DNA of 64,000 bases from Microbacterium sp. Marseille-Q6648 (GCF_943181415.1 NZ_CALPBZ010000002.1:1-64000); one strand, 5' to 3'. Positions 15,164 to 22,845 are shown, counted from the first letter of the stretch. Made by a program: numbers and translations. Notes: generated from the sequence alone by a model not told the origin.

Positions 15164-16555
15164 CTAGTGCTCCGGCTCTCCCACCGGCGCGACCAGGTGC
15201 AGGTCGACCAGTTCGGCGACGAACGCCGCCACATCCTCGGCGACGCGGTGGTCGAACGCGCCGGAATGCTCCGTGGCGCGCGCGCTCAGCTGGGTGAGGG
15301 TCACCGGCTCGTCGAGCCAGTCCCACAGCACCGCCGCTGTGCCCTCGAGCAGGCGCGGCCGTCCCTCGACGTCGTCGAGAGCGAGGGCGTAGACCCGGTC
15401 GTCGCGGTCGACCCACGCGACGTCGTCGCGACGCCGGAGGTGCGGTTCGTCCGAGACCAGCAGCCCTGCATCCAGCAGGGCGCCGACGGCGACGAGCACG
15501 GCGGGAGCGGCATCCGGCCCGGGAGGAGTGCCATAGGCGGCCACGGCGGCCGCCGCCAGCTCGTCGAGGCTCGCACCGTCCGCCGCGCGCCAGACAGCCG
15601 GCGCGATCCCGGCCAGCACCCGCACCGTGCCGCGCCCTCGGGTGTCCACGCTCAGGACGGCGACGCGATCGGGGTCGTGCAGCTCGATGTGGTCCGCCCA
15701 GTCGGCCCGGCGAAACCGCGGCGGCGCGCCCGGTGTGTTCGCGACGGCCTGCGGCAGGGCCTCGGATGCCGGTTCCCACCCGCTCTGGGCGGGCGTCGTG
15801 CGCGCGGGCAGCACCGCGGAACCGGCGTCCATGAGCGCAGCGATCACCGGCACCAGCTCGTCCGCCTCGCGGTACACCACGCGCCGGACGCCGCCGGCGG
15901 CTGAGGCGACGTCCGCGATGAACTGCAACGGCGCGTCGGCGTGGGTGAGGAAGCTCGACTGCTCCACCAGGTCGCCGAGCGCGTCTCCGAGGTCGAGGAC
16001 CTCCACCTCCGGCGCTCCGTCGTGGTCGGGCCGCCGGTCCAGCAGCACGATGGCGCACACGCGCAGCGTCGCGTCGGGTAGCGGCCGCAGACCGGCGGCC
16101 GAGGGCGGCACCTGCGCCTTGGGCAGCGCGGGATCCTCGATGACCGACAGCGGCTTGCGGTAGGCGCGCACGCGGCCGGATTCCTCGATGGCGACGGTCT
16201 CGTCCGAGACGTAGCCGAACTCCCGCCCCAGGACGCGCGAGGCGGTGGTCTTGCCCCGTCCCGACGGACCGACGAGCACCACCACCTCGCCGGTCTCATT
16301 CGCGAGGCCCGCTGCGTGCAGCATCCACGCCTGCCCGCGTGCCGCGTCGATGGCGGTGATCGTCACAAGCTGCGACAGCCCGGACAGCATGCTCTCGACG
16401 GGAGCGTCGGCGGGGGTGACGACGACATCCGGGATGCCGTCGGCTGCGGCATCCGCCCAGGCCCGACGGATCGCGGCGGCGCGGACCTCATCCAGACCGC
16501 TCAGGTCGATCCCGATGCGCGCACCGACCGCGTCGACGCAGAACACCTCGGGCAC
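15164..16555 (-). CDS. HprK-like P-loop protein with PqqD-like C-terminus
   Basis: About 463 residues from GTG 16555. A Walker A motif 'GPSGRGKTT' (about 96-104) preceded by 'MLHAAGLA' and followed by 'FGYVSDETVAIEESG' matches HPr kinase-like proteins that phosphorylate serine or act in peptide-natural-product clusters. The C-terminal 90 residues ('RVYALALDDVEGRPRLLEGT' onward) resemble a PqqD-type peptide-carrier fold. No obvious precursor peptide or synthetase is nearby, so the partner is unknown. The frame stays open to 16666, but those extra residues are encoded by tandem repeat DNA, so I start at the GTG before 'PEVFCVDAVG'. No clear ribosome binding site supports any start. Confidence 0.75.
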   Translation of the reverse strand: MPEVFCVDAVGARIGIDLSGLDEVRAAAIRRAWADAAADGIPDVVVTPADAPVESMLSGLSQLVTITAIDAARGQAWMLHAAGLANETGEVVVLVGPSGRGKTTASRVLGREFGYVSDETVAIEESGRVRAYRKPLSVIEDPALPKAQVPPSAAGLRPLPDATLRVCAIVLLDRRPDHDGAPEVEVLDLGDALGDLVEQSSFLTHADAPLQFIADVASAAGGVRRVVYREADELVPVIAALMDAGSAVLPARTTPAQSGWEPASEALPQAVANTPGAPPRFRRADWADHIELHDPDRVAVLSVDTRGRGTVRVLAGIAPAVWRAADGASLDELAAAAVAAYGTPPGPDAAPAVLVAVGALLDAGLLVSDEPHLRRRDDVAWVDRDDRVYALALDDVEGRPRLLEGTAAVLWDWLDEPVTLTQLSARATEHSGAFDHRVAEDVAAFVAELVDLHLVAPVGEPEH

Positions 16556-16575
16556 ATCCGAAGTGTAGGGCCTGG

Positions 16576-16825
16576 CGCCGGTCACCCGGCACGCGGCGGC
16601 CGGATGCGGGCGCGCACTGGCCGCCGATCCCCCGCCGGCCACCGGCTTCGCCCGACTGTGCGTCACGAGGCGGCCGCATGCGAGCGCGCGGCGGCGGCCG
16701 GGTGCCGCCGGCCACCGGCCTCGCCCGATAGTGCGTCACGCGGCGGCGGCATGCGAGCACCGGCGGCGGCCACCTGCTGGTGCCGCCGTCCGCCGTCCGC
16801 CGGCCTCGCCCGAGGGTGCGTTCCG
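16576..16825. repeat. 73-85 bp tandem repeat, about three units
   Basis: GTCAC at 16581, GTGCGTCACG at 16658 and 16731, and the decayed GTGCGTTCCG at 16816 mark successive units, each holding GCGGCGGC(C)GCATGCGAGC and GCCGGCCACCGGCCTCGCC blocks. The array fills the gap between the double-GNAT gene and the HprK-like gene and contains no supported gene. Confidence 0.7.
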
Positions 16826-16884
16826 TACTCGCGGAAGGCGCCGGGTTCAGAACTCGCGGAAGGCGCGCGGTCAGAACTCGCGGA
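16823..16884. repeat. 24-bp tandem repeat duplicating the stop region of the GNAT gene
   Basis: The block TCAGAACTCGCGGA occurs at 16847 and 16871, and a decayed form (CCGTACTCGCGGA) at 16823. The copy at 16871 is the stop codon and last codons of the double-GNAT gene, so the 3' end of that gene has been tandemly duplicated outward, with 24-25 bp spacing. Confidence 0.7.
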
Positions 16885-17917
16885 CGAGGGCGCGGTCCCG
16901 CTCGGTCGCGATGAACCCGAGCCGCTCGTACAGCGTGTTCGCGCCGGTAGGGCTCTCGGTGTCGACATCGAGCACGGCTTTCGCCAGGCCCGCATCCGTC
17001 ATAGCCCTCAGGGTCCGCGCGACCACCCGCGGCGCAAGTCCCTGCCCACGTCGGTCGCGGACGACGCCGATGAGGTCGATGTAGGAGTTCGTCGCGCCGA
17101 GCGTGACCCAGTCGTCCTCGTTGACGGACGCCAGGCAGAAGGCCACGATCCGACCGTCGGCGTCGAGGGCGAGCGTCGACAGGTCCGGCCGCAGGAACGG
17201 CCCGCCGACGAACTTCTGCCACCGGTCGGGACTGGACGGCAGGCTTCCCCAATGATCGCGGAAGGCGTCGTTGCGCGCCTCTCGGGCATCCTCGGCGCGA
17301 TCGGCGCTGTAGGGCACGAGGGTGATGCCCGCGAGGTCCTCCAGTTCGGCGACGGCCACGGAGTTGTCCCGCACCATCGAGGTGAACCACCGCGCGGTGC
17401 GAAGTCCGAGAGCCTCCGCGAGAATCACGGCGCCGTCGTTCCCGTCGCTGGCGTAGACGTCGATCTCCCCCGGAAGCGTCGAACCCGATGCCGCCAGCTG
17501 CTGCAAGGCCCGGGAGTACTGCCACCTCATCAGCTCGGCGCCGATGCCGCGGCGGCGCCAGGTCGGGTAAACGGCTCCCTGGAGGTAGGACTTCACGCGG
17601 GTCGTCGTGTCGGGATGCCGCATCGCCGTCCCTGCCGCGACGACGGTGCCGTCGTGCGCGATCGCCAGGATCGTGTCGACCGTGTGGTCGACGTCGGGCA
17701 GGTCGAACGTGTCCTCGACCTCCTCGCGCGGCGTCACCCACGTCGGGTGGTCGACCTGATCGGCGGCGGCGAAGACCGCGTGCATGGCGTCGATGTCATC
17801 GCGCGTCGCGCCTCGCCACCGCGCGATGTCGGGATGCCGCGGCTCAGCCGGTCCGGACGCGTCGGCCCCGGCATCCGCGAGACGCTGGGCGAGGGGTGCG
17901 GGCGCGGTGTCAATCAC
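16871..17917 (-). CDS. Double-domain GNAT N-acetyltransferase
   Basis: A 348-residue protein with two GNAT folds, as in MshD-like enzymes. The first domain has the acetyl-CoA loop 'YPTWRRRGIGAEL' near residue 120, the second 'VVRDRRGQGLAPRVV' near 290 followed by 'TESPTGANTLYERLGF'. Proteins with this layout usually have one active and one degenerate domain; here both retain Arg/Gly-rich pyrophosphate loops. The acceptor is unknown; a mycothiol or antibiotic link cannot be shown. The last codons and stop are duplicated downstream as 24-bp tandem repeats. It faces away from the nuclease-like gene, with a palindromic repeat element 47 bases before its start. Confidence 0.88.
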   Translation of the reverse strand: MIDTAPAPLAQRLADAGADASGPAEPRHPDIARWRGATRDDIDAMHAVFAAADQVDHPTWVTPREEVEDTFDLPDVDHTVDTILAIAHDGTVVAAGTAMRHPDTTTRVKSYLQGAVYPTWRRRGIGAELMRWQYSRALQQLAASGSTLPGEIDVYASDGNDGAVILAEALGLRTARWFTSMVRDNSVAVAELEDLAGITLVPYSADRAEDAREARNDAFRDHWGSLPSSPDRWQKFVGGPFLRPDLSTLALDADGRIVAFCLASVNEDDWVTLGATNSYIDLIGVVRDRRGQGLAPRVVARTLRAMTDAGLAKAVLDVDTESPTGANTLYERLGFIATERDRALVREF

Positions 17918-17963
17918 CCCGCCACCCTACGCCCGCCGCCATCCGCCCCATCCTCGCGACGCC

Positions 17964-18064
17964 GGATCACAACTCCTGCACCTCGGCCGGTCACCCCGAG
18001 CGCGACCCGCGGAAACACGCCACTGCGCCGCGGCCGACCCCGCCGGGTGCAGGAGTTGTGATCC
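17964..18064. repeat. Palindromic repeat element, copy 2
   Basis: A 101-bp element with perfect 17-bp arms: GGATCACAACTCCTGCA at 17964-17980 and TGCAGGAGTTGTGATCC at 18048-18064. The core CCGCGGAAA begins 43 bases from the left end. It lies between the divergent GNAT and nuclease-like genes, 105 bases before the latter's ATG. Confidence 0.92.
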
Positions 18065-18169
18065 GCCCACGCCCCACTCCCCTCCTCCCCAACCCTCCCC
18101 GGCAGCACCGTTGTGCACAGCCGCCCGGGGACGACCGTCGCCGCCCGCGCCCGGTGCGAGCGTCGACGG

Positions 18170-19036
18170 ATGCAGGAAGCGACGTTGCCGCGAGTCCTCA
18201 CCCGGGCCGGGCTCATCGAGGCGGGCTACACCGCGAAGACGATCACCCGGGACGTCAAGCGCGGGGTGCTCGTGCGCCTGCGACGCGACCGTTACGCGAT
18301 CACGCCGTCGGCGGATGCCGACACCGCGGTGCGCATCGGCGGGCGGGTCTCTTGTCTGACCGCGATCGCGGCGACGGGGGCGTTCACCATGGGCGACGAG
18401 CGCGTGCACGTGCAGGTCGAGCGACGCGGTTCCCGTCTTCGCAGCCCGAACACGAGCAAGGAGCGCTGGCTGCGCAGCCGCGCGTCGACGGCGAAGATCC
18501 GGCTCCACTGGAGCGACTGCGCAGAGACCGGAGGCTCACTCGAGTCCGTCCCGTTCGAGGACGCCCTCCGGCAGTTCATCCGGTGCCAGCCACCGCGGGA
18601 GGTGGTCGCGACTCTCGACAGCCTCCTGCGTTCGCGCACGGTGAAGCGACGGCAGCTACGCGAGGTGTTCGCCTCGCTTCCGCCGCGCTATCGCGTCCTG
18701 CTCACGCTCGTCGACCCGCGCGCCGAGTCGGGACCGGAATCGCTCCTCCGGCTCATGCTGCGACAGCTCGGCATTCCGTTCGAGATCCAGGTGAGCATTC
18801 CGGGCGTCGGACGCGTCGACTTCGTCATCGGCGGCGTGCTCATCATCGAGTGCGACAGCCGCGCACACCACGAGGGGTGGGAGTCGCAGCAGAAGGATCG
18901 CATCCGCGACGTCGAGGCGGCGCGCCTCGGCTACGCCACCATCCGCCTCTTGGCCGCGGACGTCATGTACCACCCCGACGACGTCCGCGACGTGCTCCGC
19001 GACGTCGCGCGGGCATGGGCGCCCAGGGCCGCCTGA
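18170..19036 (+). CDS. AbiEi-N/DUF559 protein with a Vsr-like nuclease fold
   Basis: A 288-residue protein. The N-terminal 60 residues ('LPRVLTRAGLIEAGYT' and 'VKRGVLVRLRRDRYAI') look like the winged-helix start of AbiEi-type proteins; the C-terminal 110 residues form a DUF559/PD-(D/E)XK-like domain with Glu190, Asp217 in 'GVGRVDFVIG', and Glu227/Asp229 in 'LIIECDSRAHH'. Such domains are relatives of the very-short-patch repair endonuclease. ATG 18170 is chosen because the helix-turn-helix begins shortly after. Palindromic repeat copies lie 105 bases upstream and from 82 bases downstream, so the gene is bracketed by them. Nuclease activity and any part in repeat movement are inference. Confidence 0.85.
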   Translation: MQEATLPRVLTRAGLIEAGYTAKTITRDVKRGVLVRLRRDRYAITPSADADTAVRIGGRVSCLTAIAATGAFTMGDERVHVQVERRGSRLRSPNTSKERWLRSRASTAKIRLHWSDCAETGGSLESVPFEDALRQFIRCQPPREVVATLDSLLRSRTVKRRQLREVFASLPPRYRVLLTLVDPRAESGPESLLRLMLRQLGIPFEIQVSIPGVGRVDFVIGGVLIIECDSRAHHEGWESQQKDRIRDVEAARLGYATIRLLAADVMYHPDDVRDVLRDVARAWAPRAA

Positions 19037-19117
19037 CCCGCCTCCTGCGTCGTCACAGAGCCGGAACCGCTCACGCCGGCTCCCGGCGTTGCTCCGGCTC
19101 GTCTCGCGCTCGGCTGG

Positions 19118-19133
19118 GGATCACAACTCCTGC
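19118..19133. repeat. Solo left arm of the palindromic repeat
   Basis: GGATCACAACTCCTGC, identical to 16 of 17 bases of the full arm, lies 65 bases before and in the same orientation as the left arm of copy 3, with no matching right arm of its own. It looks like a truncated copy or a nested insertion. Confidence 0.75.
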
Positions 19134-19182
19134 GTCCGCCGGACGGCTCCTCGCAGACCGAGCCGCCCGGGGAGGCATCCGA

Positions 19183-19284
19183 GGATCACAACTCCTGCAC
19201 CGCACGGCGGGAGGAGTGCGCGCACCCCCGGTTTTCCGCGGGCACGGGCGGACCGGAGGCCGCGACGTGCAGGAGTTGTGATCC
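19183..19284. repeat. Palindromic repeat element, copy 3
   Basis: A 102-bp element with perfect arms: GGATCACAACTCCTGCA at 19183-19199 and TGCAGGAGTTGTGATCC at 19268-19284. Its core reads TTTTCCGCGG, that is CCGCGGAAAA in reverse, and begins 43 bases from the right end, so relative to copy 2 this element is inverted. Confidence 0.92.
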
Positions 19285-19407
19285 GCCCCGGCGCGAATCG
19301 CGCACGCGCAGGAGTTGTCATCCACCCCCGCGCGGATCGCGCACGCGCAGGGGGTGTGGTCCGCCAGACACGGGCGCGAATGCCGCCACGGGCAGGGGCT
19401 GTGACCC
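19268..19407. repeat. Tandem series of decaying right arms
   Basis: Starting with the right arm of copy 3, related 17-mers recur at 19307 (CGCAGGAGTTGTCATCC), 19346 (CGCAGGGGGTGTGGTCC) and 19391 (GGCAGGGGCTGTGACCC), spaced 39, 39 and 45 bases. The intervening DNA (CGCGAATCGCGCACG and its CGCGGATCGCGCACG variant) is also repeated, so the unit is about 39 bp and loses identity with distance. The whole gap 19037-19511 holds only these repeats and the rplQ terminator. Confidence 0.8.
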
Positions 19408-19440
19408 CGCGCCCCGCCCGCATCACCCGCCCGGACGCAG

Positions 19441-19474
19441 CGAGACCCGCCGCCCCGAAGGGCGGCGGGTCTCG
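19441..19474 (-). terminator. Terminator of the infA-rplQ operon
   Basis: CGAGACCCGCCGCCC pairs perfectly over 15 bases with GGGCGGCGGGTCTCG across a four-base loop, 37 bases after the rplQ stop on the minus strand. No U tract follows, as is common in high-GC actinobacteria. Confidence 0.75.
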
Positions 19475-19511
19475 CGGGGAGGACCGCTGCGGGCTCAGAG
19501 AGCCCGCAGGG

Positions 19512-20102
19512 TCACTCGGACTTCTTGTCCTCGACGGCGTCCTCGGCAGCGGCCTCGGCGGCAGCGCCCTCTTCCGGCGACTCGGCGCCGGCTTCGGTTG
19601 CCGACTCGTCCGCGGCGGTCCCGTCCGCGTCAGCCGAAGCGGCCTCGTCGGCAGCAGCATCCTCAGCCGGAGCAGCATCCTCAGCCGGAGCAGCGGCAGC
19701 CGGAGCAGCCTTCTTCGACGACGACGACTTCGCCTTCGGGGTCACGGGCTCGAGGACGAGCTCGATGACGGCCATGGGCGCGTTGTCGCCCTTGCGGTTG
19801 CCGACCTTGGTGATGCGGGTGTAGCCGCCCTCACGGTCGGCGACCAGCGGCGCGATCTCGGCGAACAGGACGTGCACGACTTCCTTGTCACCGATGATCG
19901 ACAGCACGCGACGACGCGCGTGCAGGTCGCCGCGCTTGGCGAACGTGATCAGGCGCTCGGCGAGCGGACGCAGGCGCTTGGCCTTGGTCTCGGTCGTCTT
20001 GATCGACTTGTGGGTGAACAGCGCGGCGGCCAGGTTCGCCAGCAGCAGACGCTCGTGTGCGGGACCGCCTCCGAGGCGGGGACCCTTCGTGGGCTTGGGC
20101 AT
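19512..20102 (-). CDS. rplQ: 50S ribosomal protein L17 with acidic C-terminal tail
   Basis: bL17 lies at the exit side of the large subunit. The first 120 residues are standard ('[20 protein letters not shown]', '[14 protein letters not shown]', '[15 protein letters not shown]'), but at 196 residues the protein has an Ala/Glu/Asp-rich tail of about 70 residues that is absent from most bacteria and typical of some Microbacteriaceae. It is the last gene of the operon, 49 bases after rpoA, and is followed by a strong hairpin. Confidence 0.97.
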   Translation of the reverse strand: MPKPTKGPRLGGGPAHERLLLANLAAALFTHKSIKTTETKAKRLRPLAERLITFAKRGDLHARRRVLSIIGDKEVVHVLFAEIAPLVADREGGYTRITKVGNRKGDNAPMAVIELVLEPVTPKAKSSSSKKAAPAAAAPAEDAAPAEDAAADEAASADADGTAADESATEAGAESPEEGAAAEAAAEDAVEDKKSE

Positions 20103-20151
20103 TCTCGATTACTCCAGTGGGAAAAGTCGGTCGGGGAGGGAGCCGGACGGC

Positions 20152-21141
20152 TCAGACGTTCTCGTCGTCGTAGCCGCCGTAGAAGTGCGCGCCGTCGAAC
20201 CCGGGGACCGAGTCCTTCAGCGACAGGCCGAGCGAGACGAGCTTGTCGCGCACCTCGTCGACCGACTTCTGACCGAAGTTGCGGATGTTCATCAGCTGCG
20301 TCTCCGACAGGGCGACCAGCTCGGAGACCGTGTTGATGCCCTCGCGCTTGAGGCAGTTGTAGGAGCGGACCGACAGGTCGAGGTCCTCGATCGGCATCGA
20401 CAGCTCGTTCGACAGGACGGTCTCGACCGGCGCGGGGCCGATCTCGATGCCCTCGGCCTCGACGTTCAGCTCGCGGGCGAGACCGAACAGCTCGGTGAGG
20501 GTGCGACCGGCCGAAGCGACGGCGTCGCGCGGGGCGATCGAGGACTTCGTCTCGACGTCCAGGACGAGCTTGTCGAAGTCGGTGCGCTCACCGGCACGGG
20601 TCGCGTCCACGCGGTAGCTGACCTTCAGCACCGGCGAGTAGATCGAGTCGATCGGCACCTGGCCGGCCTCGGCGTACTCGTTGCGGTTCTGGGTCGCCGA
20701 CACGTAGCCGCGGCCGCGCTCGATGGTGAGCTCGAGCTCGAACTTGGCGGTGTCGTTCAGGGTCGCGATGACCAGGTCGGGGTTGTGCACCTCGACGCCG
20801 GCCGGGGCGGAGATGTCCGCCGCGGTGACCTCGCCGGAGCCCGTCTTGCGCAGGTACGCGGTGATGGGCTCGTCACGCTCGCTCGAAACGACGAGCTGCT
20901 TGATGTTGAGGATGATCTCGGTGACATCCTCTTTGACACCCGGGATGGTGCTGAACTCGTGGAGGACGCCGTCGATGCGGATGGAGGTGACGGCTGCGCC
21001 GGGGATCGACGACAGGAGGCTGCGACGCAGCGCGTTGCCGATCGTGTAACCGAAGCCGGGCTCGAGCGGCTCGATGATGAAGCGGCTGCGGAACTCCCCG
21101 ATCTTCTCCTCGGTCAGAGTGGGACGCTGTGCGATGAGCAC
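20152..21141 (-). CDS. rpoA: DNA-directed RNA polymerase alpha subunit
   Basis: The alpha subunit nucleates RNA polymerase assembly through its N-terminal domain (residues about 1-230, '[20 protein letters not shown]') and contacts UP elements and activators through the C-terminal domain (about 245-315, '[19 protein letters not shown]' and '[15 protein letters not shown]'). The 329-residue length is normal. The start is GTG 21141 with AAAGGAACA upstream. A 149-base gap holding two hairpins separates it from rpsK, so it may be transcribed or processed separately from the upstream ribosomal genes. Confidence 0.98.
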   Translation of the reverse strand: MLIAQRPTLTEEKIGEFRSRFIIEPLEPGFGYTIGNALRRSLLSSIPGAAVTSIRIDGVLHEFSTIPGVKEDVTEIILNIKQLVVSSERDEPITAYLRKTGSGEVTAADISAPAGVEVHNPDLVIATLNDTAKFELELTIERGRGYVSATQNRNEYAEAGQVPIDSIYSPVLKVSYRVDATRAGERTDFDKLVLDVETKSSIAPRDAVASAGRTLTELFGLARELNVEAEGIEIGPAPVETVLSNELSMPIEDLDLSVRSYNCLKREGINTVSELVALSETQLMNIRNFGQKSVDEVRDKLVSLGLSLKDSVPGFDGAHFYGGYDDENV

Positions 21142-21211
21142 TATGTGTTCCTTTCGATCACGTGCCCGCTATATGACACGTGCGGTGGGTGAGGTGTTGA
21201 GTTTTGATCCG

Positions 21212-21233
21212 GGATGCCGGTCCTCCGGCATCC
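21212..21233 (-). promoter_or_regulatory. Second stem-loop between rpsK and rpoA
   Basis: GGATGCCGG pairs perfectly with CCGGCATCC across a TCCT loop. With the larger hairpin just upstream it could terminate, attenuate or mark an RNA processing site within the operon. Confidence 0.5.
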
Positions 21234-21247
21234 GTGAACGTGCGGTG

Positions 21248-21282
21248 GCCGGGCGTCGGGGTGCGAGACCCCGACGCCCGGC
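21248..21282 (-). terminator. Strong hairpin after rpsK
   Basis: GCCGGGCGTCGGGGT and ACCCCGACGCCCGGC form a perfect 15-bp stem with a five-base loop, 8 bases after the rpsK stop on the minus strand. There is no U tract. Its strength suggests partial termination between rpsK and rpoA. Confidence 0.6.
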
Positions 21283-21290
21283 ACGGGAGA

Positions 21291-21689
21291 TCAGACGCGG
21301 CGGCGCTTCGGCGGACGGCAGCCGTTGTGGGCCTGCGGCGTCACGTCCTGGATCGAGCCCACCTCGAGACCGGCGGCGGTCAGCGAGCGGATCGCGGTCT
21401 CGCGGCCCGAACCCGGACCCTTCACGAAGACGTCGACCTTCTTGACGCCGTGCTCCTGCGCCTGGCGGGCAGCGGACTCCGCGGCCATGCCTGCGGCGTA
21501 CGGGGTCGACTTGCGCGAGCCCTTGAAGCCCACGCCACCCGACGAGGCCCAGCTGATGACAGCGCCCGAGGGGTCGGTGATCGAGACGATCGTGTTGTTG
21601 AACGTCGACTTGATGTGGGCCTGGCCCACGGCGATGTTCTTCTTCTCCTTGCGGCGCGGCTTGCGCGCGGCGGTCTTGGCCTGTGCCAT
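21291..21689 (-). CDS. rpsK: 30S ribosomal protein S11
   Basis: uS11 lies on the small-subunit platform near the mRNA exit. The 132-residue protein is standard, with '[16 protein letters not shown]', '[18 protein letters not shown]' and the C-terminal '[18 protein letters not shown]'. It follows rpsM by 32 bases; AGGAGAG precedes the ATG. Confidence 0.98.
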   Translation of the reverse strand: MAQAKTAARKPRRKEKKNIAVGQAHIKSTFNNTIVSITDPSGAVISWASSGGVGFKGSRKSTPYAAGMAAESAARQAQEHGVKKVDVFVKGPGSGRETAIRSLTAAGLEVGSIQDVTPQAHNGCRPPKRRRV

Positions 21690-21721
21690 GTTCGTTCTCT
21701 CCTAAACCAGGGGGCGCCGGA

Positions 21722-22096
21722 CTAGCGCGCCTTCTTCTTGCCGGCGACGGTGCGCTTCGGGCCCTTGCGGGTGCGCGCGTTGGTCTTGGTGCGCTGGCCG
21801 CGGACGGGGAGGCCACGGCGGTGGCGGATGCCCTCGTACGAGCCGATCTCGACCTTGCGGCGGATGTCGGCGGCGACCTCGCGGCGAAGGTCACCCTCCA
21901 CCTTGTAGGTGCCCTCGATGTGGTCACGGAGTGCGACGAGCTGCTCGTCGGTCAGGTCCTTGACGCGGATGTTCTCGTCGATCTCCGTCGCGGTGAGGAT
22001 CTCGTTCGAGCGGGTACGGCCGATGCCGTAGATGTAGGTCAGGGCGATGACCACGCGCTTGTCGCGCGGGATGTCGACGCCGGCGAGACGTGCCAT
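21722..22096 (-). CDS. rpsM: 30S ribosomal protein S13
   Basis: uS13 sits in the head of the small subunit and touches the P-site tRNA and the large subunit. The 124-residue protein is normal: '[20 protein letters not shown]', the helix-hairpin-helix '[14 protein letters not shown]' and the basic tail with '[19 protein letters not shown]'. A 225-base gap with a hairpin and a repeat separates it from rpmJ; TAGGAGAG precedes the ATG. Confidence 0.98.
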   Translation of the reverse strand: MARLAGVDIPRDKRVVIALTYIYGIGRTRSNEILTATEIDENIRVKDLTDEQLVALRDHIEGTYKVEGDLRREVAADIRRKVEIGSYEGIRHRRGLPVRGQRTKTNARTRKGPKRTVAGKKKAR

Positions 22097-22164
22097 GCGG
22101 CTCTCCTAGGAGTGTCGTGGAGGTGTGGAGCAGGATCGGTGCCCGGGCCTCCGCCCCGAGGTGT

Positions 22165-22197
22165 CGGTCTCGTCGGGCCGTTGAGCCCGTCGAAACG
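22165..22197. repeat. Short intergenic palindrome between rpmJ and rpsM
   Basis: The segment contains CGGGCCGTTGAGCCCG flanked by TCTCGTC and TCGAAACG. From memory, GTTGAGCC-GTCGAAACG-type palindromes recur between genes in Microbacterium and relatives; only this copy is in the window. GCAGGATC (22130) and GATCCTGC (22201) bracket it as an outer inverted repeat. Confidence 0.5.
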
Positions 22198-22285
22198 TCT
22201 GATCCTGCCGTTTGTGTGTTCAGTTGTAGGTCTGTGCGGCTTCGTCTCGGTCGCCTGCGGCGGCCTTGCTCAGCCTTGACGTTCG

Positions 22286-22314
22286 CGTGTCGATGCGGCT
22301 GGCGCATCGACACG
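22286..22314 (-). terminator. Hairpin after rpmJ
   Basis: CGTGTCGATGCG pairs with CGCATCGACACG over 12 perfect base pairs with a five-base loop, 7 bases past the rpmJ stop on the minus strand; no U tract follows. It divides infA-rpmJ from rpsM onward and may act as a partial terminator or a processing site. Confidence 0.6.
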
Positions 22315-22321
22315 TCTCATG

Positions 22322-22438
22322 TCAACCCTGGCGCTGCTTGTGACGCGGGTTGGACTTGCAGATGACCATGACGCGACCGTGACGACGGATGACCTTGCAG
22401 TGGTCGCAGATGGGCTTGACGGAGGGGTTGACCTTCAT
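22322..22438 (-). CDS. rpmJ: 50S ribosomal protein L36, zinc-binding form
   Basis: A 38-residue protein, the smallest of the large subunit, binding 23S rRNA near the peptidyl-transferase region. The sequence runs '[19 protein letters not shown]' and ends '[13 protein letters not shown]'; Cys11, Cys14, Cys27 and His33 give the zinc site of the C+ form. It lies 62 bases after infA in the classical order infA-rpmJ-rpsM. Confidence 0.96.
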   Translation of the reverse strand: MKVNPSVKPICDHCKVIRRHGRVMVICKSNPRHKQRQG

Positions 22439-22500
22439 GATTTCCTGTTTCGCTGTCTTCGCCGCCCGCGCGGAGCCGGGGGCGTTACTTCTCGACCGGT

Positions 22501-22722
22501 CTAGCGGTAGCGGTAGACGATGCGGCCGCGGGTCAGGTCGTAGGGCGAGAGCTCCACGACCACGCGGTCCTCGGGGATGATGCGGATGTAGTTCTGCCGC
22601 ATCTTTCCCGAGATCGTGGCGAGTACCTTGTGACCGTTGGTCAGCTCAACGCGGAACATCGCGTTGGGCAGAGCCTCGGACACGACGCCCTCGATCTCGA
22701 TGACACCGTCTTTCTTCGCCAT
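22501..22722 (-). CDS. infA: Translation initiation factor IF-1
   Basis: A 73-residue OB-fold protein that occupies the A site during initiation. The sequence starts '[20 protein letters not shown]', continues with 'HISGKMR'-like '[13 protein letters not shown]' and ends '[11 protein letters not shown]', as usual. A longer frame runs upstream to 23061 but has no support; the ATG at 22722 is the family start. A candidate sigma-70-type promoter lies about 95 bases upstream. Confidence 0.97.
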   Translation of the reverse strand: MAKKDGVIEIEGVVSEALPNAMFRVELTNGHKVLATISGKMRQNYIRIIPEDRVVVELSPYDLTRGRIVYRYR

Positions 22723-22816
22723 ACGCTCGCTAACACTTGTGCAGACCGGTCGGTCTGCGGTGGATGGGGTGGTGGTGCCCGGACACGCCGAGACAGGCGC
22801 AAAGCACCAAAGATCA

Positions 22817-22845
22817 ATAGTACGTGATAGCGGATGCCGCGGCAA
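22817..22845 (-). promoter_or_regulatory. Candidate promoter of the infA operon
   Basis: On the minus strand TTGCCG (22840-22845) and TACTAT (22817-22822) are separated by exactly 17 bases. Transcription would start near 22810, giving a leader of about 88 bases before the infA ATG. Confidence 0.65.

Noticed and set aside
16556-16666. 37-residue N-terminal extension of the HprK-like protein
   Set aside because: Encoded by tandem-repeat DNA and without a ribosome binding site; family similarity begins after the GTG at 16555.
16576-16884. CRISPR array
   Set aside because: Units are of unequal length, have no unique spacers between identical repeats, and there are no cas genes.
16663-16995. A 110-residue minus-strand frame across the GNAT 3' end
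   Set aside because: It runs through the tandem repeats and overlaps the real GNAT frame; an artefact of the repeats.
17964-19407. Insertion sequence or composite transposon
   Set aside because: Palindromes bracket a nuclease-like gene, but there is no transposase motif and no target duplication; recorded as a repeat family and a hypothesis only.
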